From: Pseudomonadota bacterium
GTDB taxonomy: Bacteria > Pseudomonadota > Alphaproteobacteria > Acetobacterales > Acetobacteraceae
Assembly: GCA_021826565.1 (NCBI GenBank)
Contig: JAKAZJ010000124.1
Coordinates: forward strand, 1 to 6,360
Direction: 5' to 3'
Length of the DNA: 6,360 nucleotides
Shown: in pieces, positions 5,440 to 6,360 of the stretch
Layout of the letters: each line of letters opens with the position of its first letter
How positions within the stretch are numbered: position 1 is the stretch's first letter
Translations under genes and position numbers: made by a program
Notes under the pieces: model-generated
Told to the model about the DNA's origin: nothing
What the model saw: the letters and a program-made list of their open reading frames with translations, nothing else
Databases searched by the model: none

Positions 5440-6360
5440 TCCCGATCGACGCCCCCGTTGCTTATGTGATGAAGCGCTACCCGCGTCTGTCGGAGACGTT
5501 CATCCTCAACGAAATCCGCGCCATGGAGCGGCTGGGCGCCAAACTGCATCTGTTCTCGCTGCTACAGCCCGAGCCGGCGCCGCATCACCCGATGGTTGCG
5601 GAAGTCACGGCCCCGGTGACCGCGCCGCCGCCCGGGCGTGCCGACGCGGTGCGCGCCTTCGCGCGCGCCCACGCGGCGATGCTGTTGCGGGCGCCGCTGC
5701 GCTATCTCGGTGCCCTCACCCGCGCCGCCTGGTGGTCGGTCCAGACGGCGCGCCCGGCTTCGGTCTGGAAGCAGTTCGCGCGCGGCGGTTTCATCGCCGC
5801 TGCCTGCCGTCGCGCCGGGATCCGCCACATCCACGCCCATTTCGCCAACGCGCCGGCCGCATCCGCCCGCTTCGCCAGCCTGATGAGCGGCATCCCGTAT
5901 AGTTTCACCGCTCATGCCAAAGATCTCTATCTCACACCCAAGCGGGTGATCTGGCGGCGCGCCCGGGCGGCGCGCTTCGTGGCCACCTGCACGGAATACA
6001 ACGCAGCCTATCTGCGCGAGATCATGGGGACGGACGCCGGCAAGATTGCGCGGGTCTATCACGGCATCGATCTCGGCCTGTTCGCTGCCCGCGCTCCCAT
6101 CACCCCGCGCGCCGAACACCTGATCCTCTCGGTCGGCCGGTTGGTGCCGAAGAAGGGCCATGACGATCTGATCGCCGCCTTCGCCCGGCTGCGCGACCGG
6201 GGGCTCCGCTTCCGCGCCGTTCTGGTCGGCGCCGGGCCGCTGCGCGACGCCCTGAGCGCGCAAATTGCCGCGTTGCACCTAGGGGATTGCGTCACCCTGC
6301 GCGGGGCGATGACCCATGCCGCGCTGATCGACCTGTATCGTCAGGCCGATCTGTTCGCGC
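5436..6360 (+). CDS. GT4 family glycosyltransferase, WcaL-like (3' end outside window)
   Basis: This is the N-terminal 308 residues of a GT-B retaining glycosyltransferase of family GT4, similar to those of colanic acid and other exopolysaccharide pathways (WcaL/AmsK type). The opening VAYVMKRYPRLSETFILNEI (8-27), with S19-E20-T21-F22, is the hallmark of that subgroup. Then come HIHAHFANAPA (131-141), PYSFTAHAKDLY (154-165), CTEYNAAYL (185-193), VYHGIDLGLF (207-216), and the start of the donor-binding domain LILSVGRLVPKKGHDDLIAAF (229-249) with VLVGAGPLR (262-270). Lys239-Lys240 in VPKKG is the usual phosphate-contact region. The EX7E motif of GT4 enzymes would fall just beyond the window, so catalytic competence cannot be confirmed. 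Family proteins are about 400 residues, so roughly a quarter is missing. The ATG overlaps the stop of the preceding glycosyltransferase (ATGA), so the two are translationally coupled and probably add successive sugars to the same glycan (inference). Confidence 0.92.
   Translation, partial: MIPIDAPVAYVMKRYPRLSETFILNEIRAMERLGAKLHLFSLLQPEPAPHHPMVAEVTAPVTAPPPGRADAVRAFARAHAAMLLRAPLRYLGALTRAAWWSVQTARPASVWKQFARGGFIAAACRRAGIRHIHAHFANAPAASARFASLMSGIPYSFTAHAKDLYLTPKRVIWRRARAARFVATCTEYNAAYLREIMGTDAGKIARVYHGIDLGLFAARAPITPRAEHLILSVGRLVPKKGHDDLIAAFARLRDRGLRFRAVLVGAGPLRDALSAQIAALHLGDCVTLRGAMTHAALIDLYRQADLFA

Noticed and set aside
4147..6295. Several - and + strand frames over the glycosyltransferase genes
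   Set aside because: All are Arg/Pro/Gly-rich shadows of the two recognised genes; none shows its own motifs or ribosome binding site.
1..6360. CRISPR arrays, tRNA or rRNA genes, insertion sequences, toxin-antitoxin or defence genes
   Set aside because: I looked for spaced direct repeats, cloverleaf elements, transposase motifs and small paired genes and found none; the genes present are housekeeping or glycan-related.

Overview
The window is GC-rich and gene-dense. All genes visible are on the + strand, with strong G/C bias at third codon positions, which suggests a high-GC proteobacterium. The bamD-recN pair, the alphaproteobacterial style of BamD and RecN, and the codon use point to Alphaproteobacteria. 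A Rhodospirillales/Acetobacteraceae-like organism is my best guess, but it comes from memory of gene order and not from any search.

Layout: (1) 2-169, the last 55 codons of an unrecognised gene. (2) 170-417, a 248-bp intergenic region with an unusual AT-rich island that holds a near-perfect 22-bp palindrome overlapping a candidate promoter. (3) 418-1320, bamD, an outer-membrane assembly lipoprotein. (4) 1333-3069, recN, a DNA-repair ATPase, in the same reading frame as bamD and 12 nt after its stop. (5) 3070-3157, a short gap with a 15-bp tandem duplication. (6) 3158-4021, purU, formyltetrahydrofolate deformylase. (7) 4022-4176, an intergenic stretch with clustered short repeats and a possible 18-codon minicistron. 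(8) 4177-5439, a GT-B/MurG-like glycosyltransferase of the COG4671 type. (9) 5436 to the window end, a GT4 glycosyltransferase of the WcaL type, overlapping gene 8 by ATGA and cut off by the window.

Functionally there are three blocks. bamD and recN look like one transcription unit that joins envelope biogenesis to DNA repair by position only. purU is a stand-alone one-carbon metabolism gene with its own ribosome binding site. The two overlapping glycosyltransferases look like the start of a surface-glycan or exopolysaccharide operon that continues beyond the window.

I see no mobile element, CRISPR array, tRNA, rRNA or defence module, and no clear sign of a wholly new system. The points most worth a second look are the AT-rich palindrome upstream of bamD, the shared C7-TGGC motif in two intergenic regions, the reinitiation-type junctions (bamD/recN, minicistron/GT, GT/GT4), and the uncharacterised COG4671-GT4 pair.
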